Of a DNA stretch of 36,662 nt, positions 1-7,723 are shown piece after piece; within the stretch, counting starts at the first letter, position 1; every line of letters starts with the position of its first letter. The notes under the pieces are model-generated. The model saw only the letters and a list, made by a program, of their open reading frames with translations. It had not been told where the DNA came from and made no database searches. The stretch is from Candidatus Obscuribacterales bacterium (lineage in GTDB: Bacteria; Cyanobacteriota; Vampirovibrionia; Obscuribacterales; Obscuribacteraceae), in contig JAKFVU010000040.1 in assembly GCA_021732025.1 (NCBI GenBank), positions 1-36,662 on the forward strand, given 5' to 3'. Made by a program: the position numbers and the translations under genes.

Positions 1-20
1 AGAGGAGGTCCTGTTTAGAA

Positions 21-341
21 ATGTCCGTTGCAAACGTTACCGATTCCACCTTCGAACAGGAAGTGTTGAAAGCTGATATTCCAGTTCTCGTCGACTTCTG
101 GGCTCCTTGGTGTGGACCATGCAAGGCTGTTGCCCCCGTAGTTGAGGACCTTTCTAAGGAGTACGAGGGAAGACTCAAAGTAGTCAAACTGAATACAGAC
201 GAAAACCCCAAAACTGCCCATGCATATAAGATTCGTGGCATTCCAAGCCTTTTCCTGTTCAAAGCTGGACAGGTTTGTGAAGAGGTTGTTGGCGCAGTGC
301 CAAAATCTACCCTTGCCAAGGCGATTGAACAACACGTATAG
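21..341 (+). CDS. trxA: Thioredoxin
   Basis: A 106-residue cytoplasmic thioredoxin, the usual length for the family. The WCGPC redox site is at residues 30-34 (Cys31, Cys34), preceded by DFWAPW, and the cis-proline loop GIP ends at Pro75. There is no signal peptide, so it should act in the cytoplasm, reducing protein disulfides with electrons from a thioredoxin reductase that is not in this window. A strong AGGAGG-type ribosome site at bases 3-8 sets the ATG start. A Rho-independent terminator follows 35 bases after the stop, so it probably ends its own transcript. A second, degenerate thioredoxin-like gene lies about 0.9 kb downstream and makes a useful contrast. Confidence 0.97.
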   Translation: MSVANVTDSTFEQEVLKADIPVLVDFWAPWCGPCKAVAPVVEDLSKEYEGRLKVVKLNTDENPKTAHAYKIRGIPSLFLFKAGQVCEEVVGAVPKSTLAKAIEQHV

Positions 342-376
342 ATGCAGCATCGATAGACCAACACGTGAGAGCTGGT

Positions 377-398
377 TGGGCACTATTGCCCGTTTTTT
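377..398 (+). terminator. Intrinsic terminator of trxA
   Basis: A stem GGGCA/TGCCC (378-382 with 387-391) and a 4-base loop are followed by a run of six T at 393-398. A flanking T-G wobble extends the stem by one pair. It lies directly downstream of the thioredoxin gene. Confidence 0.85.
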
Positions 399-446
399 GA
401 ACATACATCAGCCGGAGTTAGTCGGCGGATTTGAAAGGAGAAGCTA

Positions 447-1001
447 ATGCAATTTTACTCATGGAGTCAGCGCAGCAAGACAAGCGTGGCTCTTTCCGCA
501 GCTCTTTTGCTCGGAATAGGCTTGGTTGGCACAACAACCGAAGCTTCAGCTAGAACAAAACATCGTCACAGACATCATCATCACTACGCTCACGACGCAG
601 CTAGCGTTGCCATGAAGACCCCTGATTGTTCAACCACAGTTACTGCTTTGAAAAAAGCTGACGCTGTTGGCATGCTCCGCATTCACGGACCAATCACTGT
701 CTTTGCTCCATCCAATGCTGGTTGGGCAAAAATGACCAAAGAGAACCGCGAAGGTCTAATGAATGATCCTAAGCGCTTGAAAGATGTACTCAAGTACCAC
801 GTAGTCAAAGGCAAATACAGCGCTGCTGACTTGGCTGACAAACGTTCACTGAAGACCGTTCAAGGTGAATCTTTGATGGTTGACAACAAGTCTGGCACTG
901 TCGTAGTTGACGGTTGTATCGTCACTACAGCTGACGTACCTTGCGACAACGGCGTTATCCACATCATCGACGCTGTGGCTATCCCAGAACGCGGTAAATG
1001 A
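447..1001 (+). CDS. Secreted fasciclin (FAS1) domain protein
   Basis: A 184-residue exported protein with one FAS1 domain. Residues 1-36 form a signal peptide (basic start, hydrophobic AALLLGIGLVG core, ASA cleavage site). A His/Arg-rich linker follows at residues 39-49 (H39, H41, H43-46, H49). The FAS1 fold covers about residues 55-181: the H1 motif is ITVFAPSNAGW (83-93) and the H2-like motif DNGVIHIIDAV (168-178). FAS1 domains generally mediate adhesion or extracellular protein binding. The start is fixed by AAAGGAG at 434-440, 6 bases before the ATG. Three cysteines (61, 157, 166) could form a disulfide outside the membrane. It is monocistronic between two terminators. The His cluster suggests metal binding, but that is inference. 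Confidence 0.93.
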   Translation: MQFYSWSQRSKTSVALSAALLLGIGLVGTTTEASARTKHRHRHHHHYAHDAASVAMKTPDCSTTVTALKKADAVGMLRIHGPITVFAPSNAGWAKMTKENREGLMNDPKRLKDVLKYHVVKGKYSAADLADKRSLKTVQGESLMVDNKSGTVVVDGCIVTTADVPCDNGVIHIIDAVAIPERGK

Positions 1002-1054
1002 TCTTTAGGCAGTAGCCAAAAGAGCCAAACTATCAAATCGATAGAAATAATAGG

Positions 1055-1082
1055 ACAGGGTGGGCATTGCTCACCCTGTTTT
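1055..1082 (+). terminator. Intrinsic terminator of the FAS1 gene
   Basis: Left arm CAGGGTGGGC at 1056-1065, loop ATT, right arm GCTCACCCTG at 1069-1078. This is ten pairs with one G-T wobble, followed by TTTT. It separates the FAS1 gene from the next transcription unit. Confidence 0.92.
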
Positions 1083-1235
1083 GCTTTGAGAAGAATCTGA
1101 GAATGGCCAAGAAGAGCAAGTTCAGGGTAATCACTTATTGTGATTCCGTAATGGGATTGTGTAAAACTTCTAAGGCTATGCCAATATATATGTACTGGGC
1201 CCTACTAAGCTCAAAATGGAACTACGAGGTTGGAG

Positions 1236-1685
1236 ATGAAAGAAGCGGTTATAGGATTTGTCATCGCCCTTTTAGTGAGCTGCACGCTCGCAGGGTTCGA
1301 CAATCCAATTTCACCGACAGGTTGGACCTTTGCTAATGCACCAGCGGCCGATGTGGTTACTGACGTCAATGCCGGCACCTTTCAAGGTGAAGTACTTGAT
1401 TCACAGGTACCAGTGCTGGTTGAGTTTTACAAGCAAAATGATCCGCATTGCCTGACAATGAGCCCTATAGTGAACAAATTAGCGACAGACTCACAGGGCT
1501 ATGTGCGAGTAGTGAAAGTGGATGTCGATACCAACCAAACTCTCACTGAGCGTTACGATGTCCAAGGAGTGCCAGGCTATGTCTTGTTCAAAGAAGGCAA
1601 AGCCATAAACGGCATCAAAGGCGAAATGACCCAGCCTGAACTAACCAAGTGGGTCAAGCAAGAATTAGATATGCCAACGGATTAA
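1236..1685 (+). CDS. Degenerate thioredoxin-fold protein, probable lipoprotein
   Basis: A 149-residue protein: a short hydrophobic N-terminus (residues 3-20) followed by a thioredoxin fold from about residue 40. LVEFYKQNDPHC aligns with the [11 protein letters not shown] of true thioredoxins, but the first active-site cysteine is Asp69 and only the second (Cys72) remains. The cis-Pro loop GVPGYVLF (P113) is kept. It therefore cannot run a dithiol cycle alone; a binding or holdase-like role is possible. LVSC at residues 13-16 resembles a lipobox, so membrane anchoring is plausible. ATG at 1236 is preferred because GAGG at 1226-1229 is 6 bases upstream; a TTG at 1230 is in frame. It begins a tight run that includes the triple-AAA protease. 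Confidence 0.85.
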   Translation: MKEAVIGFVIALLVSCTLAGFDNPISPTGWTFANAPAADVVTDVNAGTFQGEVLDSQVPVLVEFYKQNDPHCLTMSPIVNKLATDSQGYVRVVKVDVDTNQTLTERYDVQGVPGYVLFKEGKAINGIKGEMTQPELTKWVKQELDMPTD

Positions 1686-1690
1686 CAACT

Positions 1691-1948
1691 ATGGTCAAGT
1701 ACGCAGTCGCCTTTTTTGTGGCGATGATTCTATCTTCTAGCTTCGTCAACTTTCAGTTTCCACCTGGCCGAATGCCAGCGGGAGTAGCTGATGTGATTGC
1801 CACCAGCCTAGGTGTATGGAAGCGCAAAGAAGGCTTGATACCAGAAATTAGAGTCGTCGATTCGTATCGCAAATTGCGGTACATCGGTGGCGTAAATGGC
1901 AAAAATGAGAACAGAGACGCTGATGCACCGGGCATGGGCAACAACTAG
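1691..1948 (+). CDS. Small membrane or secreted protein, unknown
   Basis: An 85-residue protein that I do not recognise. The first about 20 residues (MVKYAVAFFVAMILSSSFVN) form a hydrophobic signal or membrane anchor; the rest is polar and ends in an Asn/Asp/Gly-rich tail. The ATG at 1691 lies 5 bases after the stop of the thioredoxin-like gene. An upstream in-frame start at 1649 would overlap that gene and bury the hydrophobic segment, so I reject it. No strong ribosome site precedes it, suggesting translational coupling. The protease gene begins 15 bases after its stop, with AGGAG overlapping the stop codon. Placement suggests a small partner of the membrane protease, which is inference only. 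Confidence 0.68.
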   Translation: MVKYAVAFFVAMILSSSFVNFQFPPGRMPAGVADVIATSLGVWKRKEGLIPEIRVVDSYRKLRYIGGVNGKNENRDADAPGMGNN

Positions 1949-1963
1949 GAGAAGCTGAGAATA

Positions 1964-4900
1964 ATGAAAACCTGGGCTCGTTGGACACTATTAATACTCT
2001 GGACTGTCGGTCTCATTCTGACTGCGCAGTACTGGAACCCGTTTGCATCATTACCGGCCTTCCTCAAATACTCAGTGATAACACTGGTGGTAGCCGTTCT
2101 CTACGGTGCCTTCTTTATTATCATTCAGTTCTACATCATGCTCTCCGTCATCTTCCCGCTCCCCCCAAGGGCTGACAGCAAGGCGCCCCAGAGCATTGGC
2201 AAGCGTTGGTTTAAGTGGCTCTATAAAGAATCGCCTATCAGCCCTAATGCCCCTAAAACGCTCGAAGAAATGACTGGCAATGACAAAGCCAAGCAAGAAA
2301 TTCGCGAAGTACTCGACATCATTCAAAAGGCAAAGCACTACGAAGATTCTGGTGCCCAGGTGCCTAAAGGAATGCTATTTGTTGGACCACCAGGCGTTGG
2401 TAAAACCCTTTTCGCTAGAGCCATAGCCAATGAAGCCGGTGTGCCATTCTACGTCATTGATGGTGGTGGCGTAGCCGGAATCTTCATGGGCCTTGGTGTG
2501 CTCAAACTGAAGACCCTCTTCCGCAAATTAAAAGCTCACGACCGCGCCATATTGTTCATCGACGAAATTGAATCAATGGGTTCGAAACGGTCACAAGATC
2601 AAGGTTTTGGCGGCATCGCCGACATGAACATGACTCTCAATTGCTTGCTCACTGAAATGGACGGCTTCTCGGGCTCTAAAATCATGGTTATTGGTGCCAC
2701 CAACAACGATGCCATGCTTGACCCCGCACTAATGCGTGCAGGCCGCATGGATAGACGCATCTACTTCCAGATGCCCACACCTGAAGAAAGATCTGAGCTA
2801 TTCAAATATTATTTAGCTAAAGTTGCATGCGATGAAAGCATCGACTACGACCAAGTAACCATGCTTACCGCTAACTACTCACCCGCAGAAATTGCCAATG
2901 TGGTTAACGAAGCTGCCCTAATTTCTCGTCGTCCGGGCAACCCCAACAAAGTCACCACAGACATGATATTACAGGCTCTAGACAGAGTATCTGTTGGGCT
3001 TGAGCGATCTCTGACTAACTCTGGCGTTGAACTGGTAAATCACGACCCCTCAGTTAGATTCGCCGACGTCATTGGCATCGATGACATCAAGCAAGAAGTC
3101 GTCGAAATCGTCGACTTTCTCAAACGTGGAGATGACTTGCGCAAAATAGGCGCAAAAATACCAAAGGGTGTACTCTTGGTCGGCCCACCAGGTGTGGGCA
3201 AGTCAATGATGGCAAAGGCCATAGCAAATGAAGCAGGCGTGCCCTTCTATGGTCTGTCTGCTAGTTATCTCAATGGCATGGGCTTTGGAGCGCAACGAAT
3301 TAAGGCCTTGTATACCCAAGCCAGACAAAGCCCAGCGGCAATCGTATTTATCGATGAAATCGACGCCATTGGCGGCACTAAGGGTGGTGCACTAGGGTCA
3401 ATCCGTACCAATTCACTCAATCAATTACTTGTGGAGCTTGATGGTCTTGGCCGCAGTAATGTGATCACCATTGGCGCTACCAACATGGAAGATGATTTGG
3501 ACGCTGCATTTTATCGCTCCGGTAGATTTGACCGAAAAGTATTCATCGGAGTGCCGGATACGAAATCGAGAAGTCTCATTTTCGAGAAGTATCTAAAGCA
3601 GATATCTCTCGCCTCCCTTCCAGATCTTGAGAAGTTAGGCAAACTCTCCTTCAATTTCTCTGGTGCTGACATCGCTGCAGCATGTAACGAAGCCGCCATT
3701 CTTGCTGTCCGTAAGGGCAAAAGCCAAGTTACAGAAGAAGAATTAGAAGAAGCAATTGACAAAGTAATGGTGACAGCTGGTCACAAGCTCAATGTAGCCG
3801 GTATGAATCTATCGCGTGTGCCGGATCTGGAAATAACTCTAAACGACCTGAAGGGTGTCGAAGAAGCCAAAGCTGAAGCGGCTGAAGTCGTGGCAATGCT
3901 TAAGAACATGAAGGCAGTTGAAGCTTTCGGCCTGAAACCAACACGAGGCGTGCTACTTGTTGGTCCACCGGGCACAGGCAAGACCATGTTAGCCAAAGCG
4001 ATTGCCAACGAAGCTGGAGTTCAGTTCTATTCTCTATCAGGTGGCGACTTCCAGTCTATGTGGGCCGGAGTCGGTTCGAATAGAGTGAAAGCTGTCTACG
4101 AACGCGCCCGGCGTAGCGGTAAACCAGCCATTGTCTTTATTGACGAAATCGACGCGATTGGCGGCAGACGCGGATTCGATTTGGGCGGCGGCGCTATTCA
4201 AGATTCAAATAAAACTCTTAACTCGCTCCTTGTAGAGTTAGACGGATTTGGTAAGCACAAAATTTTGACCATTGGCGCTACCAACAGTATGAATATGCTC
4301 GACAAGGCACTATTAAGACCAGGTCGCTTTGATCGACATATCGATGTGCCACTACCAAATCTCGAAGGGCGCGAAGCAATTCTCACCAAGTATTTGGAGA
4401 AATTCAAAGTTTCTCCGAACGTGCATGTGATGGAAATCGCTCGCATGACTTTCTTGCAAGCTGGTGCTGATTTAGCCAACGTGGTCAATGAAGCTGGACT
4501 GATGGCCATTCGCGAAGGTCGGCTTGAGATCACGCACTCTGACATGATTCGTGCTATCCAACGAGTGAGCTTTGGCATGAGCCGCAGTCAGCACATTGGC
4601 GTCAAAGAGCTTTTCGAAACGGCCTATCACGAAGCAGGCCACACCATCGTGTCTTACTTCAGAAACAGGAAAGAACGCATTCAAGTCGTAACGATAGTTC
4701 CCACTGGACGCGCACTCGGTTACATGTGGTCAGTAGATAAAGAGGATCGCTTCGTATCTGGTGCCAACAAACAAGACTATCTAGTTGATATCGAAGTTTC
4801 TCTCGGCGGCTATGTCGCCGAATCACTCTACATGGACACCACCACTAGTGGGGTCTCTCAAGACTTGATCAATGTTGGCAACACAGCAAGACGTATGATC

Positions 4901-5377
4901 AAAAACTGGGGCATGGGCTCATTCCCTTACAACACCAATTACGGCCATGGTGATGAAAGGGGACACGAAGGCCGGGGTGGTTGGGGTATGGCCTCACCAG
5001 ACACAGAGAGAGAAATTGAGCTCGAAGTCAAGAAAATTGTCGACGAGTGTCTCGAAAATACTCGCAATTTGTTGAAAGAGAAGCGCAAAGAACTAGACTT
5101 GATTGCGCATGCTCTTGTTGAAAAAGAAACCCTCTTCTACAAAGACCTAGTCAAAATTCTCGAACCTTCCAAATCAGATGCCGAAATCAATACAGAAATT
5201 GCCACTCTTTCTGAGCGCAAACTTGTTGGTACTGCCCCTATAGTCAATCTTGAATTTCTACCAGGGTTAACACAAATCGGGCAAGGCGGTAACTCCAATA
5301 ATGCTGGAAACAACAAGGTGACCGACTTAACCCAAGACGACAACAAGGATCCCGAAAACTTCAGACCAGAAAACTAG
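1964..5377 (+). CDS. FtsH-like membrane protease with three tandem AAA ATPase domains
   Basis: At 1137 residues this is nearly twice the length of ordinary FtsH (about 600-650). Two membrane segments (about 7-24 and 36-66) are followed by three AAA modules. Module 1 has Walker A at 141-148 (GPPGVGKT) and Walker B D200-E201. Module 2 has 407-414 (GPPGVGKS) and D464-E465. Module 3 has 667-674 (GPPGTGKT) and D727-E728. Each also has a GATN sensor-1 and an R-x-GR-x-DR second region of homology, so all look ATP-competent. An M41 peptidase domain follows: HEAGH at 889-893 and the probable third zinc ligand Asp967 in the SGVSQD motif. The periplasmic loop is very short compared with FtsH. The family extracts and degrades membrane and cytoplasmic proteins; the extra ATPase modules may strengthen unfolding. 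AGGAG at 1947-1951 serves the ATG. It sits in a run with a degenerate thioredoxin and a secreted propeller protein. Confidence 0.95.
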   Translation: MKTWARWTLLILWTVGLILTAQYWNPFASLPAFLKYSVITLVVAVLYGAFFIIIQFYIMLSVIFPLPPRADSKAPQSIGKRWFKWLYKESPISPNAPKTLEEMTGNDKAKQEIREVLDIIQKAKHYEDSGAQVPKGMLFVGPPGVGKTLFARAIANEAGVPFYVIDGGGVAGIFMGLGVLKLKTLFRKLKAHDRAILFIDEIESMGSKRSQDQGFGGIADMNMTLNCLLTEMDGFSGSKIMVIGATNNDAMLDPALMRAGRMDRRIYFQMPTPEERSELFKYYLAKVACDESIDYDQVTMLTANYSPAEIANVVNEAALISRRPGNPNKVTTDMILQALDRVSVGLERSLTNSGVELVNHDPSVRFADVIGIDDIKQEVVEIVDFLKRGDDLRKIGAKIPKGVLLVGPPGVGKSMMAKAIANEAGVPFYGLSASYLNGMGFGAQRIKALYTQARQSPAAIVFIDEIDAIGGTKGGALGSIRTNSLNQLLVELDGLGRSNVITIGATNMEDDLDAAFYRSGRFDRKVFIGVPDTKSRSLIFEKYLKQISLASLPDLEKLGKLSFNFSGADIAAACNEAAILAVRKGKSQVTEEELEEAIDKVMVTAGHKLNVAGMNLSRVPDLEITLNDLKGVEEAKAEAAEVVAMLKNMKAVEAFGLKPTRGVLLVGPPGTGKTMLAKAIANEAGVQFYSLSGGDFQSMWAGVGSNRVKAVYERARRSGKPAIVFIDEIDAIGGRRGFDLGGGAIQDSNKTLNSLLVELDGFGKHKILTIGATNSMNMLDKALLRPGRFDRHIDVPLPNLEGREAILTKYLEKFKVSPNVHVMEIARMTFLQAGADLANVVNEAGLMAIREGRLEITHSDMIRAIQRVSFGMSRSQHIGVKELFETAYHEAGHTIVSYFRNRKERIQVVTIVPTGRALGYMWSVDKEDRFVSGANKQDYLVDIEVSLGGYVAESLYMDTTTSGVSQDLINVGNTARRMIKNWGMGSFPYNTNYGHGDERGHEGRGGWGMASPDTEREIELEVKKIVDECLENTRNLLKEKRKELDLIAHALVEKETLFYKDLVKILEPSKSDAEINTEIATLSERKLVGTAPIVNLEFLPGLTQIGQGGNSNNAGNNKVTDLTQDDNKDPENFRPEN

Positions 5378-5388
5378 AGAGAAACAAA

Positions 5389-6666
5389 TTGTCCGCAAAA
5401 TTAAGTAGACAAATTGCAAGAAAGGCAGCCCTAGTGGCTGTCTTTCTTGTTAGCCAACTACCCATAGATTCTGGCCTTTCTCAGAGCGCCGGCACTTATC
5501 AGCAACCGCATACCGCCTGGGCAAAGAGCTTCACCTTCAACGATGTCAGCAAGTATCCGGCCAATCCATTCAAGGTCATTTCAGCTGCCCCCTACCCTTC
5601 CTTAACGAAGGCCTTCGTTAACGATACAGGGGGCAAAACCGACTGGGTAGGTGGTGATGCAGCCTACAGCATTCCACTGGGCTCCAAACGCACCCTATGG
5701 CTGTTTGGTGACAGCTTTATTGGCAGAGTAAAAAACAATCAACGCCACGACTGCACGATGGTGCACAATGCTATTGCTATTGAAGATTTAGGACAGAGTG
5801 GCCCGGGTAAGTTCACCTACTTCAGTGGCAAGGCCCAGCCAAATGCAAAATCGCATGACACGGGTTTCTTTCGCTGTCCCGACAAAGGCGATTACTATTG
5901 GCCTGCAGACGGTTTTCTTAGCAATGGCAAGCTCTACATATTCATGCATGTGGTGCGCGAAAATAACAAGTTGGCCGTGCCCTTCCAGTTTGAGCTGCGA
6001 TCCGATCACATGATAGTGATCGATAACCCGCAAGACAATCCAGGCAAATGGCGCTACAAAATTCAAGCCCTCAACACCAGTGCTAAGCGCACCTTGTACG
6101 GAGTAGCCTGTCGAGCTGATAGCAAGTACCTTTACTTGTTCTGCTCAAATGGTAGTGTTGCCCTCGATCTCTTCAAGCATCCGTCGGTGGTGGCGCGCTT
6201 GCCTCTCGATAAAGTGGCCCCGTTCAACTTGAACAAGCTTGAATGGTGGTCGCAGAAATGGGAGCCAACCTACGAACTACCAGAGACGCTCTTTGATGAT
6301 GGCGCTTCTGAAATGACTGTTACCACTGTTCCGGGGCTGACTGGATACTTTGCTTTTTACATACCACCAGACAAAAAAGCCATAGTGATGCGCCATGCAA
6401 CAGCCATGCAAGGTCCGTGGAGCGAAAGATCAGTTGTATACGACTTTTCAAAAAATACTTCGTCTATAAAGAGCACACCTGATCTGTTTTACTACAGTGC
6501 CAAAGCCCATCCTCAATATTTGAGAGATGCAAAAAAGAACAAGGGCGAAATTATTTTGACTTACTGCACCAACAGTAGCAATTTTGCCAAACTAACTAGC
6601 AATGCTCAGTTATACGTTCCCCAGTCAATAAAAGTCTCGCTAGCAGGCCCTACTTCTCATAAATAG
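5389..6666 (+). CDS. Secreted beta-propeller protein, DUF4185/DUF5005-like
   Basis: A 425-residue exported protein. The N-terminus (RQIARKAALVAVFLVSQLP) looks like a signal peptide. The motif WVGGDAAYSIPL (86-97) followed by RTLWLFGDSFIG (101-112) is typical of DUF4185/DUF5005 proteins, which have a five-bladed propeller fold related to GH43/GH117 glycosidases. Asp90 and Asp108 lie in the positions usually conserved in these motifs. A sugar-binding or glycosidase role is inferred from fold only. Translation starts with TTG at 5389, 11 bases after the protease stop, behind AGAGAGAAA, which fits co-translation with the protease. The 3' end overlaps the convergent TPR-matrixin gene by 17 bases. 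Confidence 0.8.
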   Translation: MSAKLSRQIARKAALVAVFLVSQLPIDSGLSQSAGTYQQPHTAWAKSFTFNDVSKYPANPFKVISAAPYPSLTKAFVNDTGGKTDWVGGDAAYSIPLGSKRTLWLFGDSFIGRVKNNQRHDCTMVHNAIAIEDLGQSGPGKFTYFSGKAQPNAKSHDTGFFRCPDKGDYYWPADGFLSNGKLYIFMHVVRENNKLAVPFQFELRSDHMIVIDNPQDNPGKWRYKIQALNTSAKRTLYGVACRADSKYLYLFCSNGSVALDLFKHPSVVARLPLDKVAPFNLNKLEWWSQKWEPTYELPETLFDDGASEMTVTTVPGLTGYFAFYIPPDKKAIVMRHATAMQGPWSERSVVYDFSKNTSSIKSTPDLFYYSAKAHPQYLRDAKKNKGEIILTYCTNSSNFAKLTSNAQLYVPQSIKVSLAGPTSHK

Positions 6667-7609
6667 CCTTGAGCGAATTCTTATCGCGCGAAGACAAGAT
6701 GGCGGCATACGGTGGTTGGGCGAGCGGAAACATAATATCGTGGGGGTTGCTTGAGTGATTGAGGCCAAGAACATGGCCAACCTCGTGCAATACGCAAGCC
6801 TCAAGCTTCGCCAGGTTATAGCGCTCGTCCCAAAAGATTTCGATGCGCGACCATTTGACGATATCATCACCACTATCGTCCCATTGCAAATCGGTCTCGC
6901 CCGCCTTGTCGCCAAGGCCACCATGTTTATTACCGCGCATAACTCGCACTAATTTACAGACTATATCTGCCGATCTCTGATCCGAGACAACTCTAAATGT
7001 CGTCTTACCACCTGAGGCAATCTTCCAGCGCTCAAAAGCACGCACAACGTCTTGATAGAACGGCTCTTTCAATTCTTTCATTTCTGGGTCAGACCAAATC
7101 GCTACCCGCAAAGGAAAAGCTGATTTCTTCCATCCATGAGCATCAGAAAACTGATCGGCAAATACATACTGTGGCGAGTTGGCGTCACCTAACGAGCGAT
7201 AATACTTGAGCCGCCGAAAAGCTGATTGCACCCGCAGATTGTCAATTTCAGCCACTGGTTGGCGGTTGAGAATTTGCTTGTACACCAACATTGCATCGGC
7301 AAATTTACCGGTAAGTTCGTACACGTCGGCCATGCCAAAGCGGCCAGAGTTGCTCTTCGGATTGAGAAGTGTGCAGGCAAGAAAGTTTTCTTCAGCCTTG
7401 CGAAATCGGCCTGCATTTAACATAGCGCGGCCCAACTTGTAGCGTGCGTCGAAATTATTAGGCTCATCTTGTACGATTTTCTCTAACTGCTCTATCGATT
7501 GACTAGAGGCGGCTTGCGCGGACGGCAAAAGGTACGAGCTAGAGCCAAAATAGAAACATGTTGCCACTGCGACGAAGACGAGTGGAGCTTGAAATAATCG
7601 TCGAATCAT
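6650..7609 (-). CDS. Secreted TPR protein with C-terminal matrixin-type metalloprotease domain
   Basis: A 319-residue protein. Signal peptide about residues 1-33, ending AQA. Two to three TPR-like helical pairs lie at about 38-135 (QLEKIVQDEPNNFDARYKLG and the next two). A zincin domain follows from about 155. The zinc site is HEVGHVLGLNH: His275, Glu276, His279 and His285, followed by Ser286, with a Met-turn at Met293 (HDIMFP). This is the HExxHxxGxxHS signature of matrixins (M10-like). Expected function is an exported zinc endopeptidase with a TPR protein-docking region; no pro-domain cysteine switch is evident. It is convergent with the propeller gene. A terminator for the next gene upstream on the minus strand lies 46 bases before its start, so it needs its own promoter or read-through; I see no clear one. 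Confidence 0.88.
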   Translation of the reverse strand: MIRRLFQAPLVFVAVATCFYFGSSSYLLPSAQAASSQSIEQLEKIVQDEPNNFDARYKLGRAMLNAGRFRKAEENFLACTLLNPKSNSGRFGMADVYELTGKFADAMLVYKQILNRQPVAEIDNLRVQSAFRRLKYYRSLGDANSPQYVFADQFSDAHGWKKSAFPLRVAIWSDPEMKELKEPFYQDVVRAFERWKIASGGKTTFRVVSDQRSADIVCKLVRVMRGNKHGGLGDKAGETDLQWDDSGDDIVKWSRIEIFWDERYNLAKLEACVLHEVGHVLGLNHSSNPHDIMFPLAQPPYAAILSSRDKNSLKAIYEK

Positions 7610-7654
7610 ACTTCACATCTTAACTCACCAATTTAAAAGAGGCGATGGCGACAC

Positions 7655-7682
7655 AAAAAAAAGGGCGACAAGCGCCCCTTTT
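7655..7682 (-). terminator. Intrinsic terminator of the EF-hand/LysM gene
   Basis: Read on the minus strand, an AAAAGGGGCG arm and loop CTTGT are followed by CGCCCTTTT and further T residues (eight T in total, 7662 down to 7655). The stem is about ten pairs with one G-U. It lies 42 bases beyond the stop of the 897-aa gene. Confidence 0.9.
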
Positions 7683-7723
7683 AATTTCTACTGCTTTCGT
7701 TCTAGAGATAGCTTGGAGCTAAA

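Noticed and set aside
1067..1336. 89-codon + frame overlapping the degenerate thioredoxin gene
   Set aside because: It starts inside the terminator stem, lacks a ribosome site and its product resembles nothing; the other frame has a clear thioredoxin fold.
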